Made by a program: the position numbers and the translations under genes. From Chitinophaga silvatica (lineage in GTDB: Bacteria > Bacteroidota > Bacteroidia > Chitinophagales > Chitinophagaceae), in assembly GCF_003419895.1 (NCBI RefSeq), contig NZ_QPMM01000012.1:186001-250000 (forward strand): DNA of 64,000 bases. The letters are read 5' to 3'. Shown in pieces: positions 16,412 to 24,330 of the stretch (the stretch's first letter is position 1; each line of letters starts with the position of its first letter). The notes beneath the pieces are model-generated. The model saw nothing but the letters and a program-made list of their open reading frames with translations, ran no database searches and was not told where the DNA came from.

Positions 16412-16960
16412 ATGATTATTCCTTACGAGGTTAAAGAAGACTTCATTGAGGGTCAGTATATCTTTGCTTTTAGTTCAATACATTGTGAATACTATGTTTA
16501 TTTCGAGCCTCTGAAGACACTGTTAGAGGATGGTGTTTCTGTTTTGTATTATTTAGAGCAAAATGGATACTTTTTTGGATTCGCATCTTACGATGAGGAA
16601 GAATATGTTTTGAAAAAAAAGGAAAGACCATTCGAAATAGATAAAAGAATAGCTACAACAATATGTAATATCATAAGAACATTCTTTAAGAGATTCAGCA
16701 CTGTTGTATTGATATATTACTGTGATCCTATTGACAATAAACAAGCGTCAAGACATCGCCTATTTAAAAAATGGGATGAAATTTATTGTAGTGATTTAAT
16801 TGCATATCGAATTGATACAATGCTTAGAGTAGAGGATGATATGCATTTTCTTGGATGTTTTGCTTTTTGTTCGGAAGGTGAAACAGATATTGTTAAGGAA
16901 CAATTTTTTAAATTTGCAGAATTAAAAGTTCCAGAGGATAAACGCTCGCAAAAAGTCTGA
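16412..16960 (+). CDS. Unknown protein, 182 residues
   Basis: No family recognised. The protein starts MIIPYEVKEDFIEGQYIF, has no signal peptide or membrane helix, and is rich in aromatic residues, Asp, Glu and Lys. Segments such as ATTICNIIRTFFKRFSTVVL and HRLFKKWDEIY suggest a compact alpha/beta cytoplasmic fold. The DNA is noticeably more AT-rich than the neighbours, as is the following membrane-protein array, which may mean the segment was acquired. It probably shares a transcript with the 48-residue gene just upstream. Confidence 0.6.
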   Translation: MIIPYEVKEDFIEGQYIFAFSSIHCEYYVYFEPLKTLLEDGVSVLYYLEQNGYFFGFASYDEEEYVLKKKERPFEIDKRIATTICNIIRTFFKRFSTVVLIYYCDPIDNKQASRHRLFKKWDEIYCSDLIAYRIDTMLRVEDDMHFLGCFAFCSEGETDIVKEQFFKFAELKVPEDKRSQKV

Positions 16961-17008
16961 GAAATTACATTTACTACCAATAGTATCTAAATAAAATATT
17001 TCCTCTTC

Positions 17009-17530
17009 TCAAATCTTTTCCCCCAACAACTCCAACTCTTCTCTTTTAAATGCGGCCTTCTTTAATCTGTATGCGAGATAATAAAAGAGAATACAGAGCA
17101 CAGAACAAACAATCCCCGCTGGGATTGGAATTGATTGTTCTTTTTCATCCATTACCAATGGCCCGTAAATGAAATGATGGAAGCCCAATATTCCATACAA
17201 CAGAGCAATTGTTCCAACCAATATGAATAATGTGGAAGTGGCAATTTTAAAAGCTCCACGCTTTGCTCCTGGAATCTCAAAAAACTTTTTTCCTGTATTC
17301 AACATTCTTATGCCTAATCTGGCAAAGCAAAAAAGACTAATAAATGATACTGATAAAAAACCTACCATGGCAAGTGATCCAGCAAAATTATATCCTGGTA
17401 AAAATACAATCTTCCAGAATGAATCTTTACTAAAAAAGAGCAAAAAATCCACAACCCAATAGGCCGACATTAAAGTGATAATAAAACAGGCAACAGCCCA
17501 GATCCGATTGGTTAAAGTATTTTCTTTCAT
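17009..17530 (-). CDS. Array membrane protein 1 (four-helix family)
   Basis: A 173-residue integral membrane protein of a local family. The order is: helix 1 (about 10-32), helix 2 (about 55-75), the family core FARLGIRMLNTGKKFFEIPG right after helix 2, helix 3 (about 98-120), helix 4 (about 138-157), then a cytoplasmic tail AYRLKKAAFKREELELLGEKI. The start MKENTLTN is chosen because the frame above it adds only MIII. The gene begins eight bases after the stop of the next array gene. Function unknown. This is the most downstream complete copy. Confidence 0.75.
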   Translation of the reverse strand: MKENTLTNRIWAVACFIITLMSAYWVVDFLLFFSKDSFWKIVFLPGYNFAGSLAMVGFLSVSFISLFCFARLGIRMLNTGKKFFEIPGAKRGAFKIATSTLFILVGTIALLYGILGFHHFIYGPLVMDEKEQSIPIPAGIVCSVLCILFYYLAYRLKKAAFKREELELLGEKI

Positions 17531-17538
17531 AATAATAA

Positions 17539-18060
17539 TCAAACTAACTCTCCCAGGAATTCAGACTTTTGCTTTTTAAAAGCTGACCCTCTTAATTTAT
17601 AAGCAAGAAAAAACAGGTAAAAACACAAAGAAATTAATAATAGTGAAACAAAGAAATCTGTCTGCCAATTTTCACTGAAAGTATACTCTCCATTTATATG
17701 AAAACTATGGTCATAAATAATCAGTACCCCCGACATCAAAATCAACAGACCTAAAAGCATCAGTAAAATGGAGCCTGAAATTTTGAGCGGCCCTCTTTTT
17801 GCCTGAGGATATTCAAAGTACTTTCTTTCGGTATCTAACATTCTAATACCCAGCCTACCAAATCCAAAAGTTCCAATAGAAGTAATGGCTAACTGTCCTA
17901 ATGTAATAATTTCTCCATATGAACGCACGTTTAGATTATTTATATAATACCATACTGAATAAAATACGTTTACATAAAAAGTAAAGTACATCATAAATAG
18001 AATTGCAATACCGAAAAAAAATATTGCTTTAGCAAGTTGGGATAAACTTCGTTTACTCAT
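17539..18060 (-). CDS. Array membrane protein 2 (four-helix family)
   Basis: 173 residues with the same plan: helix 1 at about 12-35, then GFGRLGIRMLDTERKYFEYP after helix 2, PLKISGSILLMLLGLLIL as helix 3, helix 4 around 133-152 and the tail AYKLRGSAFKKQKSEFLGELV. Here the core has MLDTERKYFEYP where most copies have MLNT.KKFFE.P. No catalytic motif is visible, and the role is unknown. Confidence 0.75.
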   Translation of the reverse strand: MSKRSLSQLAKAIFFFGIAILFMMYFTFYVNVFYSVWYYINNLNVRSYGEIITLGQLAITSIGTFGFGRLGIRMLDTERKYFEYPQAKRGPLKISGSILLMLLGLLILMSGVLIIYDHSFHINGEYTFSENWQTDFFVSLLLISLCFYLFFLAYKLRGSAFKKQKSEFLGELV

Positions 18061-18086
18061 AATATGGAACTGATTTGGTTTTAAGG

Positions 18087-18605
18087 TTAGATGGTTTCTC
18101 CCAGGAATTCATTCTTCTCATTTATAAAAGCCGATTTTCTCAACCTATAAGCCAGGTAAAAAAAGAGAGTGCTCATACAAAGGAATAATAAAGAATAAAA
18201 GGAATCTACACTTAAATTCTTATTACCCTTTATTAAGGGTAATACAATATATTCATCAATAACCCAGATACTTAATAAAAGCCCTGTTGTGCCAAAGATT
18301 ACAAATAGAATAGAACCGGCAATTTTAAGTGGACCACGATTTGCATCAGGTAATTCAAAGAATTTCTTCCTTGTATTAAGCATTCTTATTCCCAGTCTGG
18401 CAAACCCAAAGAAGCCAATAAAGGTTATAGTTAAATAATTTAGTCTACCAGTTATTACTGCTAAATCTGAAGTTCGGAATTCAGATCTTTGATAATATAG
18501 GACTGAGAAAAAAATCAAATAATGAATAAAGTAATAAGCTGAGATGGAGGCTAATATGAAACTAATTATTATCCAGATATTGCGGGAAAGACTTCTAATT
18601 TTCAT
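18087..18605 (-). CDS. Array membrane protein 3 (four-helix family)
   Basis: 172 residues from the MKIRSLSRN start; a longer frame to 18641 would overlap the neighbouring short copy and adds no conserved sequence. Core GFARLGIRMLNTRKKFFELP, helix 3 KIAGSILFVIFGTTGLLL, tail AYRLRKSAFINEKNEFLGETI. Its tail is nearly the same as that of the short copy immediately upstream, which suggests that the two separated recently. Confidence 0.75.
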   Translation of the reverse strand: MKIRSLSRNIWIIISFILASISAYYFIHYLIFFSVLYYQRSEFRTSDLAVITGRLNYLTITFIGFFGFARLGIRMLNTRKKFFELPDANRGPLKIAGSILFVIFGTTGLLLSIWVIDEYIVLPLIKGNKNLSVDSFYSLLFLCMSTLFFYLAYRLRKSAFINEKNEFLGETI

Positions 18606-18624
18606 AGGATAATTATTGTAGTTT

Positions 18625-18777
18625 TTAGATGGTTTCACCAAGAAAATCTGTTTCTTCTTTTATAAATGCAGATTTCTTTAACCTGTATGCAGGCCAGTGT
18701 ACCAATACTCCTATTATTATAAAAAGGGCGAATATTACAATTGTCCAAATTTTATGTGATGTAATTTGCCTGGTCAT
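18625..18777 (-). pseudogene. Internally deleted copy of the array family (50 residues)
   Basis: An intact short frame with ATG at 18775-18777 and TAA at 18625-18627. Its start MTRQITSHKIWTIVIFALFI resembles helix 1 of the family, and it then jumps directly to the family tail AYRLKKSAFIKEETDFLGETI. Helices 2 and 3 and the RLGIRMLNT core are missing, so the middle of about 120 codons has been lost in frame. It could still make a one-helix protein. It is treated as a decayed gene because the family core is absent. Confidence 0.7.
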
Positions 18778-18782
18778 CGATA

Positions 18783-19310
18783 TTAAATTATTTCCCCAAG
18801 AAATTCCACATCCTCTGTCTTAAATAAAGACTTCTTCCATTTCTGTGCCAACCAAACTATTACAGCTCCTACGCCAATAAGTACAACAAAGAGTGTAATT
18901 CTTATTGCATTTGCTTCATAGTCAGAGTAAACTTTATATATCACAGCTATACTAAAGCATACTAACAGTGTGCCTATCGTAGTCAGAAAAATTGATGCAA
19001 GCAATTTCGCCGGGCCATAAGTAACACTGGGAAAAGCAAAGAATTTCTTTCCGGAACCAAGCATTCTGATACCTGCCCGGATGAAGCTAAAAAGTGCAAC
19101 CAATACACCAGGGATTATTATAGCAGAACCCATAATACTTTGCTGTCGTGCTACCGCACTAAATCTGTCCTCAAGAATCTTTTGAGATACTTCTTCAGGA
19201 CCAAGAGTCATATAAAAAAATGTTTCTATGAACAAATAGGCCATAAAAGCACAAAACAGGGCTGAGATAAAACATATGATAGCCCAGAGAGGATAAGATT
19301 TCTTTTGCAT
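18783..19310 (-). CDS. Array membrane protein 4 (four-helix family)
   Basis: 175 residues, MQKKSYPLWAIICF start. Helix 1 at about 8-28, core FIRAGIRMLGSGKKFFAFPS (the most divergent core: RAGIRMLGS instead of RLGIRMLNT), helix 3 LLASIFLTTIGTLLVCFS, helix 4 TLFVVLIGVGAVIVWLAQ and tail KKSLFKTEDVEFLGEII. Its stop lies five bases upstream of the short copy's start codon on the minus strand. Confidence 0.75.
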   Translation of the reverse strand: MQKKSYPLWAIICFISALFCAFMAYLFIETFFYMTLGPEEVSQKILEDRFSAVARQQSIMGSAIIIPGVLVALFSFIRAGIRMLGSGKKFFAFPSVTYGPAKLLASIFLTTIGTLLVCFSIAVIYKVYSDYEANAIRITLFVVLIGVGAVIVWLAQKWKKSLFKTEDVEFLGEII

Positions 19311-19320
19311 AAGTATTAAA

Positions 19321-19424
19321 ATAATTTACCCAAAAACGAGATTCGTTTTTTATTAAAATCAGACTACTGACAAAAAACAGATTGACATCCAGCTATTATC
19401 AAAAATCTTTTTATTGATTCTCAT
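19321..19424 (-). pseudogene. Decayed remnant of an array gene
   Basis: From an ATG at 19422-19424 the frame gives MRINKKIFDNSWMSICFLSV, like a family N-terminus, then stops. Shifting the frame gives SLILIKNESRF, then LG*II in the first frame again, which matches the family tail S-x-F-I-x-E-x-x-E-F-L-G-E-x-I with two frameshifts and one stop. This looks like another centre-deleted copy, further decayed than the one at 18625-18777. The match is short. Confidence 0.4.
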
Positions 19425-19431
19425 AATTGGC

Positions 19432-19956
19432 TCATATAGTTTCTCCCATAAACTCTGTTGTTGTTATACTTTTCAATGCCGATCTTCTTAATATAAATGC
19501 CAGTCGAGCTGCCATTAATGAAAAGCCAAACATCACCAATAAAATACCAGCTATCGTTATTGTTCCTGCCTGTTCAAGTAGTTTCCTATCTATTCCAAAT
19601 ACTGTCAACCCTCCAATTATAATAACAAATAAAAAAATCCCCGCAATGCAGGAAACCAATATAGATGCTGCTAATTGCAGAGGAGCATATTTTGCAGTTG
19701 GAGTTTCAAAAAATTTCCGCCTGGTATTCAGCATTCTTATACCTAGCCTTGTGAATCCGAAAAGTACAAATGAGTTTAATAATAAAGGGGCAATTGTTTG
19801 TATAAAAATTTTGCCAAAAGCAGTTGCTACTGGCATTGCAGAATTGCTTTCGTCTGATAATGTGATCAGGTGATAAACAATTGAACACAGCATCCAGGCT
19901 GCAATACAGAAACTAACGATGGCCCAGGCTGCGTGGGATTTGTTCATACTTTTCAT
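19432..19956 (-). CDS. Array membrane protein 5 (four-helix family)
   Basis: 174 residues from MKSMNKSHAAW (the second Met, three residues later, is equally plausible; the open frame extends to 19974). Core GFTRLGIRMLNTRRKFFETP, helix 3 QLAASILVSCIAGIFLFV, helix 4 TITIAGILLVMFGFSLMA and tail FILRRSALKSITTTEFMGETI. EFMGE replaces the usual EFLGE. Function unknown. Confidence 0.75.
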   Translation of the reverse strand: MKSMNKSHAAWAIVSFCIAAWMLCSIVYHLITLSDESNSAMPVATAFGKIFIQTIAPLLLNSFVLFGFTRLGIRMLNTRRKFFETPTAKYAPLQLAASILVSCIAGIFLFVIIIGGLTVFGIDRKLLEQAGTITIAGILLVMFGFSLMAARLAFILRRSALKSITTTEFMGETI

Positions 19957-19974
19957 AGGTAATAAATCTATCAT

Positions 19975-20055
19975 TTAGTTATTCAATGCCGCTCTTTTCT
20001 GCCTTGAGTTTAACCATAAAACAACCAGGGCTAATGCCAAGCAAAAAATAAGAGG
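19975..20055 (-). pseudogene. C-terminal remnant of an array gene
   Basis: Directly after the stop codon of array gene 6, in the same frame, are 26 open codons: PLIFCLALALVVLWLNSRQK then RAALNN and a stop. The helix plus W-x-x-x-x-x-(K/R)-(K/R)-(S/A)-A-L matches helix 4 and the start of the family tail, but there is no start codon and the EFLGE end is missing. It may be what is left of another copy that recombined with gene 6, or a C-terminal extension reached only by stop-codon readthrough. Confidence 0.5.
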
Positions 20056-20571
20056 TCAGATAATTTCTCCCAAAAATTCTGTTGTTGGTTTTTCAAAAGC
20101 ACTGGCTCTTCTTTTGTAAGCTAACCAAAGTTGGGCTCCTCCGACTAGCGTAATAAAGACTGTTCTAACAAGAATTTCTATCACTTTAGGTGAACTACCT
20201 GGTGTTAAAAAAATTGACTTAATGGCCGAATATATTCCTGTCAGTAACAGTAAGGTGCCTGTCATAGAAAGGATAATAGACAGGAATAATTTAAAAACAC
20301 CATTCTTAGCTCCCGGCATTTCAAAAAACTTATACCGGGTATTTAGCATTCTGATTCCTAACCGTGCAAAACTGAAGCTACCAATCAAACATCCCAAGAT
20401 CATTCCCCATATCGGTAAGTTAAATAGTTCCTCCGAATTGACTGGTAGGCTATCCTCTACTACTTTCTCGGCTGCTACGAATCCAAGGGCAACAAGAAAG
20501 AGGGTGAATGCGCAGGCTATCAGCAGGAAAATAATTGCCAGCAGAATATGGGATACTTTTCTTGTATTCAT
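20056..20571 (-). CDS. Array membrane protein 6 (four-helix family)
   Basis: 171 residues, the copy nearest holA and probably the first array gene of the transcript. Helix 1 at about 8-32, core SFARLGIRMLNTRYKFFEMP, helix 3 LFLSIILSMTGTLLLLTG, helix 4 VRTVFITLVGGAQLWLAY, tail KRRASAFEKPTTEFLGEII. It starts 28 bases after the holA stop. Confidence 0.75.
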   Translation of the reverse strand: MNTRKVSHILLAIIFLLIACAFTLFLVALGFVAAEKVVEDSLPVNSEELFNLPIWGMILGCLIGSFSFARLGIRMLNTRYKFFEMPGAKNGVFKLFLSIILSMTGTLLLLTGIYSAIKSIFLTPGSSPKVIEILVRTVFITLVGGAQLWLAYKRRASAFEKPTTEFLGEII

Positions 20572-20599
20572 AGATAGTCGGGAAATTAGGGTATTATCG

Positions 20600-21595
20600 T
20601 TAATTCATAATCTTATACATTAACTCTTTAAGCAGTTCACCATCTTCTACACCACTGTCGTTAATTCCTATGCTTCTCAAATTATATTGATGTAATAATA
20701 AGATAGCTTTTTCTGTGCCTTCTGGTCCATACTGCCGGGCAGCCTGCATATAATCCTTTACAAAGAAGGGATGCACACCTAAAGCGGAGGCCACTTCCTT
20801 TTCGTTGCCTTTAACACTGTAGATCAGGTTTACTTTGGCAAAGAAATTATACAGAGCTGGCAGTGTCATTTGTATTGGAGCTGCCTTAGGGTTAGCAGCA
20901 AAGTAAGAAATTATCTTATAAACTTTAGTAGTATCTCGTAGTCCTACTGCATTCTGTAGTTCAAAAACATTGTATTCTTTGCTGATGCCTACATACTTTT
21001 CGATGTCTCCTTCATCAATTTTCTTTTGGGCGGGCAGATTTACCAGCAACTTATCGATTTCGTTGGCGATTCGGGAAAGGTCGTTACCTATATGGTCTAC
21101 CAGGAGGATAGCAGCCTTTTGGGTAATAGCCAATCCCTGGCTGCTTACATAAGCTTCGGCCCAGTTAGGGAGTTGATTATCATATAGTTTCTTGGTAGAG
21201 AGAAGTACTCCTTTTTCTTTTATGAGTTTGGCCAGCTTACTTCTTCCATCAATTTTCCCCTGTTTATGGGCTACAACGAAAATGGTAGAAGAAAGGGGGT
21301 TATCGATATAGGTTTCAAGCTTAAGGAGATCGCGCATGGCCTGTGCTTCTTTCAGTACTACCACTTGTTTTTCGGCAAACATGGGATATCTGCGGCAAGC
21401 GTTGATAACGGTTGTCCAGTCGGTATCTTTGCCGTACAGGACGGTCAGATTGAAACCACGTTCTGCTTCGGGGAGCAGTTGGTGTTCTGCATACGCTGTT
21501 ACCTGGTCTATAAAGAAATCTTCTTCTCCTTCCAGCCAGTATAATGATTTAAATTTCTGCTGTTTCCAATCTTTAATAATATCCTGATAATCCAT
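20600..21595 (-). CDS. holA: DNA polymerase III, delta subunit
   Basis: A 331-residue clamp-loader subunit that opens the beta sliding clamp. The N-terminal region KFKSLYWLEGEEDFFIDQV is the beta-binding/Walker-like segment of HolA; PMFAEKQVVVLKEAQAM and the helical collar domain (KVNLIYSVKGNEKEVASALG, HPFFVKDYMQAARQYG) are typical. The length is normal. It follows the exonuclease gene by five bases and lies upstream of the membrane-protein array, all on the minus strand. Confidence 0.9.
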   Translation of the reverse strand: MDYQDIIKDWKQQKFKSLYWLEGEEDFFIDQVTAYAEHQLLPEAERGFNLTVLYGKDTDWTTVINACRRYPMFAEKQVVVLKEAQAMRDLLKLETYIDNPLSSTIFVVAHKQGKIDGRSKLAKLIKEKGVLLSTKKLYDNQLPNWAEAYVSSQGLAITQKAAILLVDHIGNDLSRIANEIDKLLVNLPAQKKIDEGDIEKYVGISKEYNVFELQNAVGLRDTTKVYKIISYFAANPKAAPIQMTLPALYNFFAKVNLIYSVKGNEKEVASALGVHPFFVKDYMQAARQYGPEGTEKAILLLHQYNLRSIGINDSGVEDGELLKELMYKIMN

Positions 21596-21600
21596 GTAGC

Positions 21601-22326
21601 TTATTTAACTATAACAATATCTTGCTCTTGTAAGATAGGTAACTGTTTGAATTTCATTAGCAACTGAGCTACTGCCACTACATCTTTCTGGCAATAGGTT
21701 ACGATTCGCTGTAAATCTTTTTCTTCCCAATATACCTTACCTACCATGCTGCCATCTATATCATCTTTAGGGGTGGCGATACCCATTACTGCAGTGAGCA
21801 ATTTCAGGGAGATATAGTATCTGTTATCGCCAAACCGCCATAGATGGAGGGTATCCAGCATTGGCACTTCCCAGGGTTTAAAACCGTGAAGTTGTAAAGG
21901 TTGGGGCAAAGATAAATTATGAATTACAGAACGCCTGCAAATAAATGGAATATCGAATTCCCTGATATTATGGCCGGCAAACTGGAATCGCTGATGTTTT
22001 GAATGGAATTTATTGATAAGCTCCAGAAACTCTTTCAGCAGTTCTTTTTCATCATCTCCATAAAAAGATTTCAATCGAAGCTGATAACGATTGTTATCTA
22101 CACTAAAGAAACCTACTGATATGCAAACGATTTTTCCGAATTCGGCATATATCCCAGCCTTGTCAAACCACGCTGTTTCATCGTTTCCTGAAACTGGCAA
22201 AGTTTTTGCGTTTTTGTCACGCCAGAGCTGCTGCATATCGTCCGAACAAAGTTCCAGTGTTGGTGTAGCCGGAGTTGTTTCTATGTCCAACAATAATAAT
22301 TGATCTAACGCAATATTTGGAAGCAC
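21601..22326 (-). CDS. PolB-like 3'-5' exonuclease
   Basis: A 241-residue DEDDy-type nuclease related to the proofreading domain of family B DNA polymerases. Exo I is LLLDIETTPA (12-21), Exo II is FAGHNIREFDIPFICRR (about 115-131) and Exo III is YCQKDVVAVAQLL (about 213-225), supplying the Asp/Glu/Asp/Tyr set. The start is GTG at 22324-22326; no in-frame ATG fits. No polymerase domain is present, so a stand-alone repair or RNA/DNA-trimming role is likely. Coupled to holA. Confidence 0.85.
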   Translation of the reverse strand: MLPNIALDQLLLLDIETTPATPTLELCSDDMQQLWRDKNAKTLPVSGNDETAWFDKAGIYAEFGKIVCISVGFFSVDNNRYQLRLKSFYGDDEKELLKEFLELINKFHSKHQRFQFAGHNIREFDIPFICRRSVIHNLSLPQPLQLHGFKPWEVPMLDTLHLWRFGDNRYYISLKLLTAVMGIATPKDDIDGSMVGKVYWEEKDLQRIVTYCQKDVVAVAQLLMKFKQLPILQEQDIVIVK

Positions 22327-22372
22327 GATTGAATGACGTTTTTATGCTATTATAAAATAAGAATATTATAAG

Positions 22373-22380
22373 TACTTTTG
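22373..22380 (+). promoter_or_regulatory. Bacteroidota -7 promoter box
   Basis: TACTTTTG (TAnnTTTG), 47 bases upstream of the coiled-coil gene's ATG. Confidence 0.45.
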
Positions 22381-22427
22381 AATAACAATTTTTAACCATA
22401 TAACAACTAAACATAAAACTCACAACT

Positions 22428-23390
22428 ATGACGGAGAACACTTTTAACACACCTGCACCGGGATCACCCGGACCAGAAAAACCGCGTAGCCGGAATGGGC
22501 TAATTTACGGCATTTTGATCGCAGCATTAGCAGGTACCTGGATATATATGTTGTATGACAAGAATAAATCCAGCGAGCAAATCACTCAAAAAAATGTTCA
22601 GATAGATTCTATCGCTTCCTCACGCGATGCCCTACAACAAGAGTATAACGCAGCCAACGCCCGTTTGGATGATTTGATTTCTCAAAATACCAGAATGGAC
22701 AGTCTTGTTAAAACCAAAGACAAGGAAATTCAGGATATGAAAGCCAGAATCTCCAGTATTCTGAGCAACAAAAATGCAACTCAGGCACAACTGGCAGAAG
22801 CCCGCAGATTGATTGAACAACTGAAGACGAATATCGAAGGGTATCAACAAACAATTGAAAGACTGGAAGGAGAAAAGATTGTATTGGCGGGAGAAAGGGA
22901 TATAGCCAGAAAAGAGCGTGATTCAGTGGGTGTTGTAAAGGATAGTCTGGGTAAGAAGGTAGACCTGGCGTCTGTACTTCATGCATCCAACATTCATCTG
23001 ATGCCTATAAAGGTAAAACATAATGGCAAAGAGGTTGAAACTACCAAAGCAAAACGTGCAGATATGATGCGTGTAACATTCGACCTGGATGACAATCGTG
23101 TAGCTCCAACAGGTGATAAAGAAATTTATGTTGCGATTTCTGCTCCTGATGGAACTCCTCTGGCTGTAGAAGCATTGGGCTCAGGACGTTTCACTTTGGA
23201 AGATGGTACAGAAAAACTCTATACTGCCAAGAAAACAGTTCCTTATGTTACTGGTCAGAAAGTTCCTGTAACAATGGATTGGAAACAAAATTCAGACTTC
23301 AAACCAGGTGATTATTCAGTTGAAATTTATCACAATGGTTATAAAATCGGACAGGGTAATGTAACCTTGAAGAAAGGTGGTTTATTCTAA
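22428..23390 (+). CDS. Membrane-anchored coiled-coil protein of unknown function
   Basis: 320 residues. A Pro/Gly/Ser-rich cytoplasmic start of about 22 residues precedes one membrane helix (LIYGILIAALAGTWIYML, 24-41). A long coiled coil follows (about 55-185, with heptads such as LIEQLKTNIEGYQQTIERLE). The last 130 residues are a compact beta-rich domain (TFDLDDNRVAPTGDKEIYVA; the end is YKIGQGNVTLKKGGLF) facing the periplasm. Proteins with this plan are common in this phylum, but no function is known to me. A strong terminator follows. Confidence 0.75.
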   Translation: MTENTFNTPAPGSPGPEKPRSRNGLIYGILIAALAGTWIYMLYDKNKSSEQITQKNVQIDSIASSRDALQQEYNAANARLDDLISQNTRMDSLVKTKDKEIQDMKARISSILSNKNATQAQLAEARRLIEQLKTNIEGYQQTIERLEGEKIVLAGERDIARKERDSVGVVKDSLGKKVDLASVLHASNIHLMPIKVKHNGKEVETTKAKRADMMRVTFDLDDNRVAPTGDKEIYVAISAPDGTPLAVEALGSGRFTLEDGTEKLYTAKKTVPYVTGQKVPVTMDWKQNSDFKPGDYSVEIYHNGYKIGQGNVTLKKGGLF

Positions 23391-23420
23391 TTCAGAGAGT
23401 AACTAACATTAGTAATATAA

Positions 23421-23456
23421 CGAAGGGGGGTAAAGACTAGTCTTTGCCCCCCTTCG
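23421..23456 (+). terminator. Strong rho-independent terminator
   Basis: An 18-base stem, CGAAGGGGGGTAAAGACT paired with AGTCTTTGCCCCCCTTCG (one mismatch, almost no loop), followed by TTTTTTC. It ends the coiled-coil gene's transcript. Confidence 0.9.
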
Positions 23457-23849
23457 TTTTTTCATGCATTTTATGTGGAATTATGGCTTGAAAGAGGCGA
23501 TAGGCAAGGTTTTCTTGATGTTTTTTTCGCGATTATGATTTGTTAATGATTAGTTATTGATAAAAATATATATATAAAAATAAAATTAAATTAACGTTCT
23601 TTGCTACCACAAATGATAGCCGGAGGCCACAGAGTACCCAGACCAATACTGAAAAGAAATAGAATGTGACAACAAAGTCAATTTTGGCATTTAACCCGTT
23701 AAGAAAATGAATCATATGAAGGTAGTATTGTAAGCTACTATTATCATTTTTTGACCGGATTAACAGCACGCGATTTTATTACTGTCTTGTTCTAAAGTGT
23801 ACCTTCTGTTATTCCAGGATCTGATATGAAGCCCAATTAAAACTGAAGC
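23457..23849. other. Gene-free AT-rich stretch
   Basis: About 390 bases between a terminator and the CheY-like gene. A 71-codon frame exists on the minus strand (23554-23769), but its composition and lack of a promoter make it unconvincing. No repeat, RNA gene or clear promoter box was seen; the promoter of the regulator gene is presumably in the last 100 bases. Confidence 0.5.
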
Positions 23850-24245
23850 ATGGAAGACTTGAACAAAATTGTGTACGTTGTTGATGATGATGAGATATTT
23901 CATTTCATTATCACAAAGATGCTAAGACAGCAAAGCGACCACCTGACAGTCACCTCTTTCCTTTGTGCAGAAGAGGCATTGGAGAAGTTATCCAGTGACC
24001 CGCAGCCCCAATTGCCAGCGCTAATTATTCTTGATATGAATATGCAGCGAATGAATGGATGGGATTTTATTGAAGCCTATCGCGGGCTTAAAACCTCTTT
24101 AAAAAATACGATTCCAATAATCATGTGTTCGTCCTCTGTGGATGTTCGGGATATACAGAAAGTGCAACAAATTCCGGAACTCATGGGCTACATTACAAAG
24201 CCTCTGGATAAGAATAAGCTCAAGGTAATCGAGGAATATCTATAA
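23850..24245 (+). CDS. Single-domain response regulator (CheY-like)
   Basis: A 131-residue receiver domain with no output domain. The acidic pocket is VVDDDE (10-15), the phosphate-accepting Asp is Asp62 in IILDMNMQ, Ser94 takes the Thr/Ser switch position (IIMCSSS), and Lys117 lies in YITKPLD. Such stand-alone receivers relay phosphate or regulate by protein contact. No histidine kinase gene is adjacent, so the partner is unknown. A two-way terminator follows. Confidence 0.9.
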   Translation: MEDLNKIVYVVDDDEIFHFIITKMLRQQSDHLTVTSFLCAEEALEKLSSDPQPQLPALIILDMNMQRMNGWDFIEAYRGLKTSLKNTIPIIMCSSSVDVRDIQKVQQIPELMGYITKPLDKNKLKVIEEYL

Positions 24246-24270
24246 TACTTCAACTCTTTATTAAACTAAA

Positions 24271-24310
24271 AAAGCAGAGGGTGTACCAAATTGGATACAC
24301 CCTCTGCTTT
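24271..24310. terminator. Two-way terminator
   Basis: The 15-base stem AAAGCAGAGGGTGTA / TACACCCTCTGCTTT lies between the converging response-regulator and ABC-F genes, with T-runs on both sides. Confidence 0.85.
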
Positions 24311-24330
24311 TCTTGTAATACCTGAATATA

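Noticed and set aside
23554..23769. A 71-codon minus-strand frame.
   Set aside because: It has low-complexity composition and no promoter or conserved feature, and it sits in an AT-rich intergenic stretch where such frames arise by chance.
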